From positions 1 through 64,000 of the forward strand of contig JASAMV010004129.1 of NCBI GenBank assembly GCA_030248065.1: a stretch of 64,000 bases of DNA, in the 5' to 3' direction. The translations under genes and the position numbers were made by a program. Shown here one piece after another: positions 41,401 to 48,585 of the stretch. Within the stretch, counting starts at the first letter, position 1; the number at the start of each line of letters is the position of its first letter. Origin of the DNA: Rhynchonema sp. JSB1_4 (Eukaryota > Nematoda > Chromadorea > Monhysterida > Xyalidae). The notes beneath the pieces are model-generated. The model saw only the letters and a list, made by a program, of their open reading frames with translations. It was not told the origin of the DNA and ran no database searches.

Positions 41401-43574
41401 TGGGTTCGTAACGTAGACTTAGCTCTGTTACTCCATTCCGTTCAAACTCGAAAGCCGCGTTCGAAGCCGAGGAATTCACTTACGAGCGGAAAATGGCCTC
41501 CTGAAGCGCTGTACGCTGACAGCATGCTTGTTTGTTGGCTGGATTTCTTTGGAGTTGGGAAACGTACCGAAGAATGCCAAATAAGTCCCCTGGGGGATTA
41601 TTTGGGACACACGTCGGATCAGAGTTTTCAAAAAAAATGATTTCCCAAATAATTACCACAGAGAGTTAGGTATTTGGAGATTTTTTTATGAATAGGGCTT
41701 ATGCGGAAAATTTTCCGAATAAGCCCTATTCGGCGGGCGGGGGGCTTATTTGGCATTCTCCGGTGCGGTTTCATACTCTAGCCGTGTTTAATAAAGAAAG
41801 CGGAACAAGAGGCTTGAAAATTTTTTTGTACCACTTCTTGGTCTAACGTTCATCAGCTTTGAGGTGGTGCAATAGACAAACTGACTGCGATCAAGACCAG
41901 TCATCAGCAGCTGAAAATTTTTTGGAGTGTGGCTGGTATCGTATGATACAGCAGTATAAATTGCATTTGGTGTTTGGTGTGGTTTGGTGTTTCTCGTTTA
42001 TGGTGGGAAAATGGTCTTATTTGTGCTTGGTGTGGTTTCTTACGAGATGTGCACACATGCATTCGTGTTGAAAAAGCGAAGTACATACCTATAAGAAGTG
42101 ATCTACATATGTAATACGGTATCTAATCATGCATTATCTCTTTCAAAAGAGGGCAATTTCACGACTCGTTCGTCCTGTGTTGCATTTCTCAGACTTCAAG
42201 TTCACGGTGACTGAATTTCAGGCACAAAAAATCTTGCCGGAAACGCAAGAACAATACAATGAATATTGCTATGGCACACACCCGTACATACATACATACT
42301 ACAGTACCACAACCTTCCCAATGTTTTGGTCTTGCGTTCTTGGCACAATATCGTGCTAGCGCGCGTCTCTTTTGGCGCAATTCTGAATCTGAAGAAAAAC
42401 CAACTGTTCGGTGTGACCCTATACGGCATGAAGGGTTTGGAGAAAAAACATTTTGTCAAGCCCAGCCATGGATGACAAATGACCACACACATGCACTTGT
42501 GCACACGTCTAACCACCGGGAAACAATAGAGTTTTTTTCTAGTCCGGGCACCATATCCGTTTTGTCACGTTATTTGATGCTTGCCCACCATGAGGCATTA
42601 GGAAGTTCGTGCTGGCTTTGATTCAGTGGATTTTCACGTGATATTTGCTCCACCATATTGAAACTTCAGATATTGGTGTAGCTGGTCGAAATATGTAAAA
42701 AGTGGCCACACATATGCAATGCAATTCAAAACAAGCCCAGATCAATAAGATCAAAGTGGGCCTGCTTCCCACATCTATATGTAGCATTTCGAAAGCCGAC
42801 ACGAGAAGCATTTGAACACCGAACGATTTTTTCGGCTTTGAGCCGCATGACTCAAACGCTGGACTGAATATTTTGATTAGAAACGTGAACGCTTGCATTT
42901 ATACACAATCGTGGTCGACTAGATGAACAGCCTGAACTGAACGCGGGCTTAGCAGGACTCGAAACTTGATACCCGTGTCCGTGTGCATCAACTTGTTGTC
43001 TATATGCGTTGCTGCAAACGTAAAGTTGGCCGTTTTTTTTCCCTATTTAATCCCAATGTCCGCCTGGTTTGTGAAGGTCGACGCTTGCGGTCGCAGTCTT
43101 GCCATTGGCCGATCGCGAAAATGAATGTTCGTTCGCTTTGCCTGCATGACCGCTGTCGGCGGCAGAGTCGAATTGAGACGGCAACAAACACAGATTTCAA
43201 GATTACTGACTTCGAGCCTGGATTGTATCACGCTGGACGTTACAGTATACTCTGCACGTCAATATATAAGTACGAAGCACGAGTACGCTTCAACATTCCA
43301 TGTGCTTCTGGCTCGGCGGGTCACACATGCAATTAATTTGCCGTCGCAACTGCAGAAAATCACCAGTACACGCCCCCCTAAGTCCGGGATTTCACCATTC
43401 CCATGGTCCTCCCCCTGACACGACGGAATTTTTTGATGACAAATTTCAAACAGCAAAATGGAGCCGAAAAAATGCGTCACGCACCTGTGCATGATGATGA
43501 TGTGGCGTGGTTGATGCAGCAGCGGTGGACGGTGGCGTCGTCTCATACCAGCGTCGGTCGGGCGGTTTGCTCAT
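11403..43574 (-). CDS. RIMBP: RIM-binding protein: coiled coil, three SH3 and three FN3 domains
   Basis: Thirty-four exons were chained on the minus strand with consistent phases. From the N-terminus they are: 43574-43485, 40482-40339, 35695-35342, 34527-34378, 34050-33880, 32094-31870, 29385-29236, 28618-28501, 28155-27773, 27314-27012, 26942-26471, 25714-25574, 25356-25231, 25062-24914, 24824-24701, 24632-24456, 24180-23975, 23702-23595, 22431-22231, 22118-21881, 21801-21714, 21622-21354, 21071-20951, 18012-17611, 15534-15327, 15248-14998, 14566-14348, 13991-13878, 13814-13522, 13450-13326, 13239-12976, 12603-12529, 11848-11492, 11411-11403. The sum is 6,825 nt, about 2,274 residues. Domain order SH3 (about 550-625), three FN3 (about 854-1161), SH3 (about 1668-1735), SH3 (about 2020-2090) is that of RIM-BPs. 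RIM-BPs are active-zone scaffolds linking RIM and voltage-gated Ca2+ channels through SH3-proline contacts. The low-complexity linkers make it longer than most relatives. The domain assignment is firm; the four early phase-0 exons and the start exon are less so. Confidence 0.93.
11492..11848 (-). CDS. RIMBP: RIM-BP C-terminal Gln and Ala/Pro/Lys-rich exon
   Basis: A phase-0 exon of 119 codons that starts MMQQGS and continues with a Gln run ([13 protein letters not shown]). It then repeats short [15 protein letters not shown] units. Base composition is strongly GC-rich relative to the introns. Probably disordered and basic; no known domain was seen. Confidence 0.85.
11849..12528. other. RIM-BP intron carrying a GACAAAACAGCGG-family MITE
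   Basis: No coding sequence seen. The element is annotated at 12021-12222. Confidence 0.6.
12021..12222. mobile_element. MITE, GACAAAACAGCGG family, copy 1
   Basis: Left end GTACCGACAAAACAACGGG and AGACAAAACAGCGGGTAC; right end AAACCGCTGTTTTC, CCCGCTGTTTTGCTACCCG. The interior contains ATTAGGCTTAGGCTGATGG. Other copies are at 44263-44480 and 54513-54752, plus a fragment at 28738-28780. Confidence 0.75.
12529..12603 (-). CDS. RIMBP: RIM-BP short exon, 25 codons
   Basis: Bounded by acceptor CTTTAG and donor GTACGT, phase 0 on both sides. Encodes a Met/Pro/Ala-rich piece starting [13 protein letters not shown]. Being 75 nt and phase neutral, it could be a cassette exon. Confidence 0.7.
12976..13450 (-). 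CDS. RIMBP: RIM-BP third SH3 domain (two exons)
   Basis: Exons 13450-13326 and 13239-12976. The SH3 reads [20 protein letters not shown], then [25 protein letters not shown] and [12 protein letters not shown]. The ALYDY-like start, acidic RT loop, GLVPSN and 3-10 helix are all intact. The RT loop carries the RELSPN insertion typical of RIM-BP SH3 domains. The domain is split by a phase-0 intron in the same place as the other two SH3 domains. It is followed by a Gly/Met/Gln-rich stretch. Confidence 0.95.
13522..14566 (-). CDS. RIMBP: RIM-BP Tyr/Pro/Arg-rich linker between SH3-2 and SH3-3
   Basis: Exons 14566-14348, 13991-13878 and 13814-13522, joined in phase 2 throughout. The encoded region is rich in RY, YDPYG, DPYY and PPP motifs and has many Arg-Asp-Tyr triplets. 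No folded domain is visible. Proline-rich parts could be SH3 ligands within the same scaffold. Confidence 0.85.
14998..15534 (-). CDS. RIMBP: RIM-BP second SH3 domain (two exons)
   Basis: Exons 15534-15327 and 15248-14998. The SH3 reads [20 protein letters not shown], then [26 protein letters not shown] and [13 protein letters not shown]. The ALYDY motif and GLVPxN are complete. A phase-0 intron again follows the QIIK strand. The acceptor of the second exon (TTAAAG) is weak. Confidence 0.95.
15535..17610. other. RIM-BP intron, 2.1 kb
   Basis: TG/CA-rich and TACATA-type simple sequence, with no exon or mobile element that I can support. Confidence 0.5.
17611..18012 (-). CDS. RIMBP: RIM-BP Pro/Gln/Thr-rich linker exon
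   Basis: A 402 nt exon, phase 2 at both ends, bounded by GGCCGCAG and GTAGAC. Encodes runs such as [23 protein letters not shown] and [13 protein letters not shown]. PxxP motifs are frequent; the region is likely disordered. The phase match with flanking exons supports it. Confidence 0.8.
18013..20950. other. RIM-BP intron, 2.9 kb
   Basis: No exon recognised. Contains CA/TG microsatellites and CATACATACATACATATG-like runs near 19825. Confidence 0.5.
20951..21071 (-). CDS. RIMBP: RIM-BP Gly-rich linker exon
   Basis: Acceptor GTGTAG and donor GTCAGT; phase 1 in, 2 out, which fits both neighbours. Encodes [20 protein letters not shown]. No domain is recognised. Confidence 0.7.
21144..21330. 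mobile_element. MITE, CTCATGAGGCGA family, copy 1
   Basis: Inverted ends CTCATGAGGCGACTTTTTT and the complement AAAAAAGTCGCCCCATGAG, followed inside by GGCTTAGCC / GCAAAGCCAAC. It shares CTCTTTCTTTTGTTTTCGAA with the copy at 48368-48585. It lies in a short intron, 24 bp from the next exon. Confidence 0.82.
21354..22431 (-). CDS. RIMBP: RIM-BP linker exons after the FN3 domains
   Basis: Exons 22431-22231, 22118-21881, 21801-21714 and 21622-21354. They encode Pro/Thr/Ala-rich sequence ([14 protein letters not shown]), a Tyr-containing segment ([11 protein letters not shown]) and an Arg-rich stretch with an Ala run. The exons carry no folded domain I recognise, but their splice phases (0, 1, 2, 1) connect without conflict. 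Confidence 0.8.
23252..23276. repeat. (GT)12 microsatellite
   Basis: Uninterrupted GT dinucleotide run inside a RIM-BP intron. Confidence 0.9.
23595..23702 (-). CDS. RIMBP: RIM-BP small linker exon, 36 codons
   Basis: Acceptor CACACAG, donor GTATGA, phase 0. Encodes [19 protein letters not shown], Pro/His/Thr-rich. Confidence 0.7.
23975..24632 (-). CDS. RIMBP: RIM-BP third FN3 domain (two exons)
   Basis: Exons 24632-24456 and 24180-23975. The domain opens [18 protein letters not shown] and TLLISWRPV, continues with [13 protein letters not shown], then [19 protein letters not shown] and ADSNVVRVP. The W of strand B, Y of strand C and closing SN.V of FN3 are present. RIM-BP FN3 domains form the central module of the scaffold. 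The second exon ends in an Arg/Ser-rich tail. Confidence 0.95.
24701..25062 (-). CDS. RIMBP: RIM-BP second FN3 domain (two exons)
   Basis: Exons 25062-24914 and 24824-24701. It starts [20 protein letters not shown], has [17 protein letters not shown], and after a phase-0 intron [20 protein letters not shown]. The L.P.T.Y..V.A motif is the classic FN3 E-F strand signature. The donor of the second part (GTAGAC) is non-ideal. Confidence 0.95.
25231..25714 (-). CDS. RIMBP: RIM-BP first FN3 domain (two exons)
   Basis: Exons 25714-25574 and 25356-25231. It reads [19 protein letters not shown] then [15 protein letters not shown], and in the second exon [20 protein letters not shown]. The opening and the conserved SW.PP are diagnostic of RIM-BP FN3-1. 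The acceptor of the first exon, CATTACAG, is the terminus of an inverted-repeat element (25715-26157). Confidence 0.95.
25715..26157. mobile_element. Inverted-repeat element abutting a splice acceptor
   Basis: Ends are CTGTAATG (25715) and CATTACAG (to 26157). Inverted arms of about 110 bp share GAGAGACGAACAGC, CCAAATCACAATACACAGAA, ATTGCCGAATTTTCGATA and CGTCAGGGC. No ORF resembles a transposase. On the minus strand the final CATTACAG is the 3' splice site of the intron before the first FN3 exon. The flanks suggest a 2 bp duplication (TG on the minus strand). Confidence 0.82.
26471..26942 (-). CDS. RIMBP: RIM-BP linker exon between SH3-1 and FN3-1
   Basis: A 472 nt exon (acceptor TATTTCAG, donor GTGTGT). 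Encodes Gly/Ser/His/Arg-rich sequence and ends [17 protein letters not shown], which leads directly into FN3-1. Includes [18 protein letters not shown]. Probably disordered. Confidence 0.88.
27012..28155 (-). CDS. RIMBP: RIM-BP first SH3 domain (two exons) with flanks
   Basis: Exons 28155-27773 and 27314-27012. The SH3 is [37 protein letters not shown], then [19 protein letters not shown] and YVEAVDES. The ALYxY and GLVPSNYV motifs, acidic RT loop and RDSPN insertion match RIM-BP SH3-1. A phase-0 intron splits it after GDMDE. Upstream the exon has His/Gln/Ser-rich sequence and a basic [12 protein letters not shown] helix; downstream it is Gln/His/Pro-rich. Confidence 0.95.
28258..28335. repeat. 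Short inverted repeat with GTTCTGAAACATT ends
   Basis: GTTCTGAAACATTC at 28258 and its complement AATGTTTCAGAAC at the right end enclose about 50 bp including AGCCAGCCAGGCAG. Intronic. The ends contain the recurring TGAAACAT motif. Confidence 0.6.
28501..28618 (-). CDS. RIMBP: RIM-BP short linker exon, 39 codons
   Basis: Acceptor AATTGCAG, donor GTCAGT; phase 0 in, 1 out. Encodes [17 protein letters not shown] then a basic [10 protein letters not shown]. Confidence 0.8.
28738..28780. mobile_element. Fragment of the GACAAAACAGCGG MITE family
   Basis: Keeps the GGCCTAAGCCTCAGCC interior and the terminal CACTGTTTTGTCCGTACCC only. Confidence 0.5.
29043..29130. mobile_element. MITE, CACTAATTTCGAC family, copy 2
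   Basis: CACTAATTTCGACTTGCG at the left and GGACGAAATTAGTG at the right form the inverted ends. The AAAAGATGTT next to the left end is shared with 5698-5770. Confidence 0.7.
29236..29385 (-). CDS. RIMBP: RIM-BP coiled-coil exon
   Basis: A 50-codon phase-0 exon encoding [18 protein letters not shown] and [14 protein letters not shown], clear heptad spacing of Leu/Met/Ala. The acceptor ATTGCAG has a poor pyrimidine tract, so the exon may start up to 24 nt earlier (frame stays open with LTIAQLQ). Confidence 0.85.
29386..31869. other. RIM-BP intron, 2.5 kb
   Basis: Holds the mariner-type element at 31361-31744 and simple repeats. No exon is supported; an open minus frame near 30000-30190 lacks usable splice sites. 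Confidence 0.5.
31361..31744. mobile_element. Mariner-type non-autonomous element, diverged copy
   Basis: Right end GGGTCACCCTG followed by TA; left end AAAGGGTGACCCAAAAG. Long imperfect inverted arms share GATCTCGGCCGTTGTT-like, CGTTCGAAAGC and TTTACTTCGACG blocks. Same termini as 46745-47301. Confidence 0.7.
31870..32094 (-). CDS. RIMBP: RIM-BP exon with poly-Gln, 75 codons
   Basis: Acceptor ATTTTAG, donor GTGAGT, phase 0 at both ends. Encodes [17 protein letters not shown], then a Gln run, and ends HSVLQIE, which continues the heptads of the next exon. Phase symmetry would allow skipping. Confidence 0.75.
32095..33879. other. RIM-BP intron, 1.8 kb
   Basis: No gene seen. Contains GGCCTAAGCCTAAGTC-like sequence near 32210, reminiscent of the interior of the GACAAAACAGCGG MITEs, and GA/TC and CA microsatellites. 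Confidence 0.5.
33880..34050 (-). CDS. RIMBP: RIM-BP Ser/Gln-rich exon, 57 codons
   Basis: Acceptor CGACGCAG, donor GTCGGT, phase 0 at both ends. Encodes [18 protein letters not shown], a five-Gln run and Pro/His-rich sequence. No domain. Confidence 0.7.
34378..34527 (-). CDS. RIMBP: RIM-BP Ser-rich exon, 50 codons
   Basis: Acceptor AGTTGCAG, donor GTATTA, phase 0 at both ends. Encodes [18 protein letters not shown], a six-Ser run and a basic [13 protein letters not shown] end. A hAT-like element lies 41 bp upstream in the preceding intron. Confidence 0.7.
34569..34994. mobile_element. hAT-like element with TAGGGTTCAA ends
   Basis: Ends TAGGGTTCAAACAGGAT and the complement ATCCTTCTTGAACCCTA. 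Perfect 8 bp target duplication GTGACAAT at 34561-34568 and 34995-35002. The interior repeats GATCCCG/ATCCCGGTCC units. No transposase ORF. Confidence 0.9.
35342..35695 (-). CDS. RIMBP: RIM-BP Gln/Ser/Pro-rich exon, 118 codons
   Basis: Acceptor GATGTTTCAG, donor GTTAGT, phase 0 at both ends. Encodes [14 protein letters not shown], several Gln runs and a WGSSWDSNE segment. Long uninterrupted frame with GC-rich codons against an AT-richer intron supports coding. Likely disordered. Confidence 0.78.
37205..37576. mobile_element. hAT-like element, CAGxGGCGGATCCAG family, copy 1
   Basis: Ends CAGGGGCGAATCCAG and the complement CTGGATCCGCGACTG. Flanking 8-mers CATTTATA and CATTTGTA differ at one base, an aged target duplication. 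Shares GGCCACAGGGGCCATG, GGTGTAAAAAG and CCCTTGGC.AAAAGCTGGATCCGC with copy 2. Confidence 0.85.
39742..40108. mobile_element. hAT-like element, CAGxGGCGGATCCAG family, copy 2
   Basis: Ends CAAGGGCGGATCCAG and the complement CTGGATCCGCCACTG, with a perfect 8 bp duplication GTGCGATG at 39734-39741 and 40109-40116. The exact duplication implies a younger insertion than copy 1. No ORF of transposase type. Confidence 0.92.
40220..40310. mobile_element. MITE, GTCAACTCAAG family, fragment
   Basis: CGTCCACTCAAGCAGCCC, GCGCGGAAATTATGCACG and AGTTGACGATCC resemble the family interior; ends are decayed. Confidence 0.45.
40339..40482 (-). CDS. RIMBP: RIM-BP N-terminal coiled-coil exon
   Basis: A 48-codon phase-0 exon (acceptor CCTTTCAG, donor GTTAGT). 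It encodes [18 protein letters not shown] then a coiled-coil stretch [20 protein letters not shown]. The coiled coil matches the N-terminal helical region of RIM-BPs, used for self-association. Confidence 0.85.
40550..40690. mobile_element. MITE, GTCAACTCAAG family, third copy
   Basis: Shares TAATCACTTCGTCAACT, CAGCAGCCC, GCGAGAAATAAT, GGCATTCGGGGC and the terminal GAGTTGACCAC...AATGTAAGCC with 10880-11027. Confidence 0.75.
41571..41759. mobile_element. Inverted-repeat element, AGAATGCCAAATAAG ends
   Basis: Left AGAATGCCAAATAAGTCCCC, right GGGGGGCTTATTTGGCATTCT. An inner palindrome, AATAGGGCTTATGCGGAAAA / TTTTCCGAATAAGCCCTATT, sits near the right end. No clear target duplication. Confidence 0.7.
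43485..43574 (-). CDS. RIMBP: RIM-BP putative start exon
   Basis: ATG at 43574-43572, then 30 codons ([13 protein letters not shown]... ending PHHHHAQ) to donor GTGCGT. It ends in phase 0, as the next exon requires. An in-frame TAA lies shortly upstream, consistent with a true start. Composition (Pro, Thr, Ala, His) resembles the beginning of the following exon. A different 5' exon further right cannot be excluded. Confidence 0.6.
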
Positions 43575-44262
43575 CGACTCCGTCCGGCAGCAAAGCAGCA
43601 CCAATAATTATCCTGATTCGTCAAGGCGGCGACCGTCGCCAATACCGTCCCCTGCTGACGTCCTGGTCTCGGCCGGCGTAACAATGTTGGCGTATAAGCG
43701 TAGTCGTAATGGCCGAATAATGCGATGTGGCAATGGTAATCGTGGTGGTGCATCAATAACAGCACGTTTGAGTGGTGTCGCAGGCACCGACGGTAGTCTG
43801 AGTCACGGAGCTTGAACTTGGTAGCAAGTATTCACATAACAGCGTGTTGATGGTAGCATTTTGATTGGAATGCGGGTTTTGATTTGTTTCGAAGCAGCTG
43901 CGTGCCGCGCGTTTCCGTCGGCTCGTTGACTCTGAAAAACGGCTGCCAATATATAAACAAACTGTATAGACCAGATATGCGGCTACAACAATATAAAATA
44001 GTAAGTATACATACACACACAACCATAGCAGTGTGAGAGAGCCGAGACTTGCGCGCTTGGCTGGCAGCACGCAGAGACAGCGAGTGAGCGCGATAAAGCA
44101 TAAGGCGTCGTCGCTGCAATACCATTGGGACACCTTATGCAGCACATGTATGTACATGCACAAGCAGCACACAGCGAGCAGAGTGCAGCAGAAGCAGACA
44201 GACAATTTTTATTTTCTTGAAAAATCATACATAAGGCTGCTGGCGGTACACGCTGGTTGAAC

Positions 44263-44480
44263 GGGGTACATGGACAAAACAGTGGAGGACAAAACAGCGG
44301 GTGACAAAACAGCGGTCTACTGAGTGCGTTATCTGGGACGATATAGGCTTAGGCTTAAGCTGGGGCTTAAGCTTAGTTCAGGCTTAGATGTAGGCCTAAC
44401 AACTACTAGCAAACATCTACTCATTGGGCTGCTGATTTTGAAAAACCGCTGTTTTTGGCTCGTGCTGTTTTGTCCGCTAA
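44263..44480. mobile_element. MITE, GACAAAACAGCGG family, copy 2
   Basis: Left GGGTACATGGACAAAACAG and repeated GACAAAACAGCGG; right AAACCGCTGTTTTTGGC and CGTGCTGTTTTGTCC. The interior has ATAGGCTTAGGCTTAAGCT. Confidence 0.8.
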
Positions 44481-46744
44481 ACGATTGAGCATGCACCCAG
44501 CTAGCCAGCCGGGCCGGCTGGTGGCTTGGTTGTGCACTGACTTTTGTTGGCACCCCATACTATTGGTGGTGGTGGTGGCCGCTTTTGTCCGTTGTTCTCT
44601 GTCACCCCCATCCGGCCGATCTCAATAGCGGCTCAGATTGATCGCAGTTTTTCTTATGACAATCAACTGAGATTTTTTTAACGTTCCTCAATAAACATAC
44701 AGGCGTCCAGAAGTGAAGAACACACATAACGCTTGAGAAACGGCTTTGACAGACTCTGGATCTGGTCTGAGCCGCTCTCAGCCCGCACACCAAAAACGAT
44801 AACAATTTGTTGTCGGATTCAATGGGCACAAAACATGAGGACATTTCCATGTGACTCAGCCACAATGGCTCCACAATGCCATGCAACCGAAGCTTGACAT
44901 CATGCATTATTGTGTGTGTGCGTGTGTAGTGTATGTATAATGCTCACGCATTCAAAAAAACCAACAAAACACCGAAACTTGTCATAAAACAGATTGTAGT
45001 GTCTATAATGAAAATCAATCGTCGAGTTCCTAAAAACTCACACCGTGTGTGTCCAGAAACGTAGTAGTATTATCGAACTCGTCAAGCAACCTCATAAGTA
45101 CAGGCGGACGCATTACGCTGGATCGGCCGTATATCTTTGCGCTGATAAATAATTGCCATACGCATTTTATATTAGACGGTGTGGCCATGGCTTAGTTACA
45201 AAGTTTGGGCAACTTGTATGTACAATGTATATACTATGTAGAGTGTACATCGCTTAGTACCTGGCGCTTAACGGCCGGGTGTTGATGGATATCTTAGGCT
45301 TCACATGAAACATAATACAGCCGCGCCAGGGCTTGACCATGCTGCACTTAGAGGGGTCTCTTTTGTCTGGGTGGTCTATGTGTGGTCGCACTGCGACTGC
45401 GACGTTTTGTTATTGATAAAAAAGCGGGTCAGTGTTCATTAGCGGATTATGTTACATCGAGGGCTTGAGTGAGAGTGAGAGAGAGAGAGCGACAGTGAGA
45501 AAGTGGCGGCACAATATCTCCGCGGTTGAGATAATGACACACAAACAATAGGCGGCGAATAAAAAAAGTGCATGACGCGGCACACATGCGTGTGTGTCCA
45601 CACACAGCCGTGTTGTGGCCAAGAGAGCGCTGAAAAAACAACGACAGACATGTCCATACGGCAAAGTTTGTGCAAAATGTGCACCGCGACCGGGCCAGCA
45701 AGGCGACGGGGGCAATTTAGTGCCACAAGTGGTTCGGCCGGGGCTGGGGGGTAATAATTTTACACGACCACTACCAAGAGTCAGAGAGAGAGAGAGAGCG
45801 TCAAACAGCATAACCTGAAATGGTCGCTCTGTGCCCACCTATAGGTATACATGTCTGAAAATCGTGGCTGCGCGCTGCTTGCTTCTGCAGTGGATCATGC
45901 ATGTAAGTGCGCCACACACGCCAGCAACGTGTGTCACATTATTTTTCGCTGCAGCGCTTCTTTATGCTTCGCACACGCACACGCTTGTGCGCCATACGAG
46001 TGTGTGTGTGCGTGCTGGTAAAGTGAAAAACTGAAAGTATTGCTAGACGCGCATGCGTACATACATAGGTACCTAAACCTATGTATATACAGTATGTAAG
46101 CTTTAGCTGCTGTGCCAAGGTATCTACATACCTACTATGTCAGTTCGACCCCCGTTTTTGTCGCTGCGGTGGCGCGCGCGCGCGCGTTTAGTTGCGCTGC
46201 ACATGCGGGCATACAACAGACACAGAGAAGCGTGACGGTCAGAACCGCTTGATGGCCTCCTTGACACACAAGCATAGACCCACGTGGCCAACAAGCAGAA
46301 CAAGAATAGATGGTCGAAAGCCAACTATGTAAATGCCTATGCTCTCTGTTTGTAAATATATGAGACACTCGCACACACACACACCAATACATGGGGTTCT
46401 TTCTCTCTCCGCAGCAAAACCGAATTCTCACGCACGCGTGCACGCAAGTCGAAGGTGACTGGCCTGGCGCTCGGTATGACAGCTGGGCGGGAAAAATAAC
46501 ATTGAGTGTAGTTCTTCATAGTAAATTCAGTCAGATGCCGCTATGCTACACATAGGTACCTAACGTATGCTTGTAGTAAGACGCGACCTCGGGGGGTACA
46601 CATGGGTATGACATGGCTTACTATACGTATACCGTACGCGGGACATCAAAACGACAGCGTACAACAGCCAGCCAGATGGCAGCTTGAGCGTCAGAAAACG
46701 ATTTGTGTGCGTACATTGTGTGTACCTCACACACGTACTATATA

Positions 46745-47301
46745 CAGGGTGACCCAAAAAATAAGCAAGCCCATTTGTTGAGGCTAGGTAGATCTCCGCC
46801 TCATTGTTGTTGACACGTGAAGATCCTTCTGGCATAGCATTCGAAAGCGTAGGCGATCTATAGTTTCTTGTGTTAAAATTTTGTCCGCTCACGTGATTTG
46901 ATGAATATGTTAAGCCCTAACTATGCTTTGTTCTCTGACAGAACAGAGAACAAATTCTCACGCGCTGATTGGCTGTCGCGCGTCCAGCAACCACGCGAGA
47001 ATTTGTTCCCTGTTCTCTCAGAGAACGAAGTATAGTTAGGGCTTAACGGAACCTTAAAGCAGATCGGCGCCAAATTATTAGCCTGCTTTCAAACACGTGC
47101 ACGAAACACCGTGCGAAAAAGTTTCCTGCTCAAAACTTTGCTCAGTTCATTCAAGAAAGCACTTGACCACACCAAATTTAACACAAAAAAACTAGATATC
47201 GTCTTTATGCTTTCTAACGCAATGCTAAAGTTGTCACCTTGTGTAACAACGGCTGAGATCTAGTCTCACAAAAGCGTTTCCGTACTTTTTGGGTCACCCT
47301 G
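46745..47301. mobile_element. Mariner-type MITE, CAGGGTGACCC ends, TA flanks
   Basis: Ends CAGGGTGACCCAAAAA and the complement TTTTTGGGTCACCCTG, bordered by TA on both sides, the Tc1/mariner signature. Imperfect inverted arms extend about 160 bp (GTTGTT, TTGTGTTAAA blocks). The centre is occupied by another element (46914-47042). Confidence 0.88.
46914..47042. mobile_element. TTAA-flanked MITE nested inside the mariner-type element
   Basis: GCCCTAACTATGCTTTGTTC at the left, its complement GTTAGGGC at the right; both arms include TTCTCTGA and AGAACA..GAACAAATTCTC. TTAA at 46910-46913 and 47043-47046 is the duplicated target, as for piggyBac. Confidence 0.88.
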
Positions 47302-48367
47302 TAGCTGCACGTCGCATGTGCGTGTCTTCTTGACCTGTGCGTAAACGCCGATTGGGTTTTCTGCTGCTGTTTGTAGGTATATGGTCTTCGCAACTTTCGA
47401 CTTTGTGCCCATCCGTCCATATTATATTTGTCGCGCCCTCTGCTGTGCGTGTGGGCGGAACGATACAAACAGCACAAGCAAGCAAGCCACAGCATCACAG
47501 TAATGTGCATGCCACTATGATGGTATCCAACAAATGCAACAAAGCGCGTGCACATCAGCTAATACCTTATGTACGAACAGCAGCTATACGCACCGTCCAC
47601 CGCCGCGGACAACTGCACGATCAAAAGTGCAACCACACACAACGACGCGCGCTAATCAGCACAAATTGTGCGGGTCAAGCGTGTGCATTATTTGGCACGC
47701 CGTATGCGCCGCGCCGCGCCGCGCACCTTCCGTTCGCCGGAGCAGCAGCAGCAACTTTCATAAACGTCGGCCTCGTCTGGGGTGGTTGATGTAGGTCATT
47801 GATGTAACGTCCAAATACCCGCAATCGTGCGCGGGCAAGTGTCAAATATAGAATGGTTTCGATGACGCGTGCCACCCCTTCGACAAATGGTCGTTCCATA
47901 AACACGCGGCGCGCTGCTTCTGTTGTTCGCATAAGCGTGCATGCTAGATGCACACGTTAGATGCGTCCATAAATGCACTTGAGAATGGTCGTCGCACAAC
48001 AATTCATATGCGTTCGTAGTTGTTGTGCTTATATTTGCTGCTATATATAAAGCGGGGCGCGCACACGCTTGTAAGTATAGCAGTTGTAGGTGGAGGGCGG
48101 CGGATAATACAGTTGGTGTATGTGTGTGTGGCGTGGTGAGACCGATTTCTCTTATAAACAGCGCCACGGCCGTATGAAGCTTCGGTCGCTGTTGTGGCTG
48201 CGCGTGTCGCCACATAGTCATTTGTTTGGTCGATTATATATATAAGTATGTACGCAATGCGCGGCCACGCCTTGACACATCGCGGGCCCGGGCTTGGTCC
48301 AAAGGCTGGCCAGAGTTCGAGACAGACTTTGAGCCGGCGACAACACGGGCGATATAGTGAATCCAGC

Positions 48368-48585
48368 AGTTCATAGGACGAAATTTTTTGAAGGTGGGCT
48401 TGGCCAGATCCAATGTGTCCCGGTTCCACGTGTTTCGAAATCAAAAGAAAGAGATTTTGTGCACGTTTCTCTTTCTTTTGTTTTCGAAACGTTTTGTAGC
48501 TCATGAAACCGGAGGGGAACATTGTTGGATCCCGGATCCAAGTTGGATCCGGCCAAGCCAACTTAACAGATTCGTCTCATGAGCT
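48368..48585. mobile_element. MITE, CTCATGAGGCGA family, copy 2
   Basis: GTTCATAGGACGAAATTTTT and GAAGGTGGGCTTGGCC on the left; GGCCAAGCCAACTTAACAG then ATTCGTCTCATGAGC on the right. Shares the TTTCTCTTTCTTTTGTTTTC core with 21144-21330. Confidence 0.8.

Larger units (their letters stand above)
40483..43484. other. RIM-BP first intron in the model, 3 kb
   Basis: Holds a GTCAACTCAAG MITE (40550-40690) and the inverted-repeat element at 41571-41759. No coding sequence recognised. Confidence 0.5.

Noticed and set aside
43507..43815. A 102-codon plus-strand frame opposite the RIM-BP start exon
   Set aside because: It looks protein-like, but the minus-strand ATG with an upstream stop, GTGCGT donor and fitting phase explains the region better.
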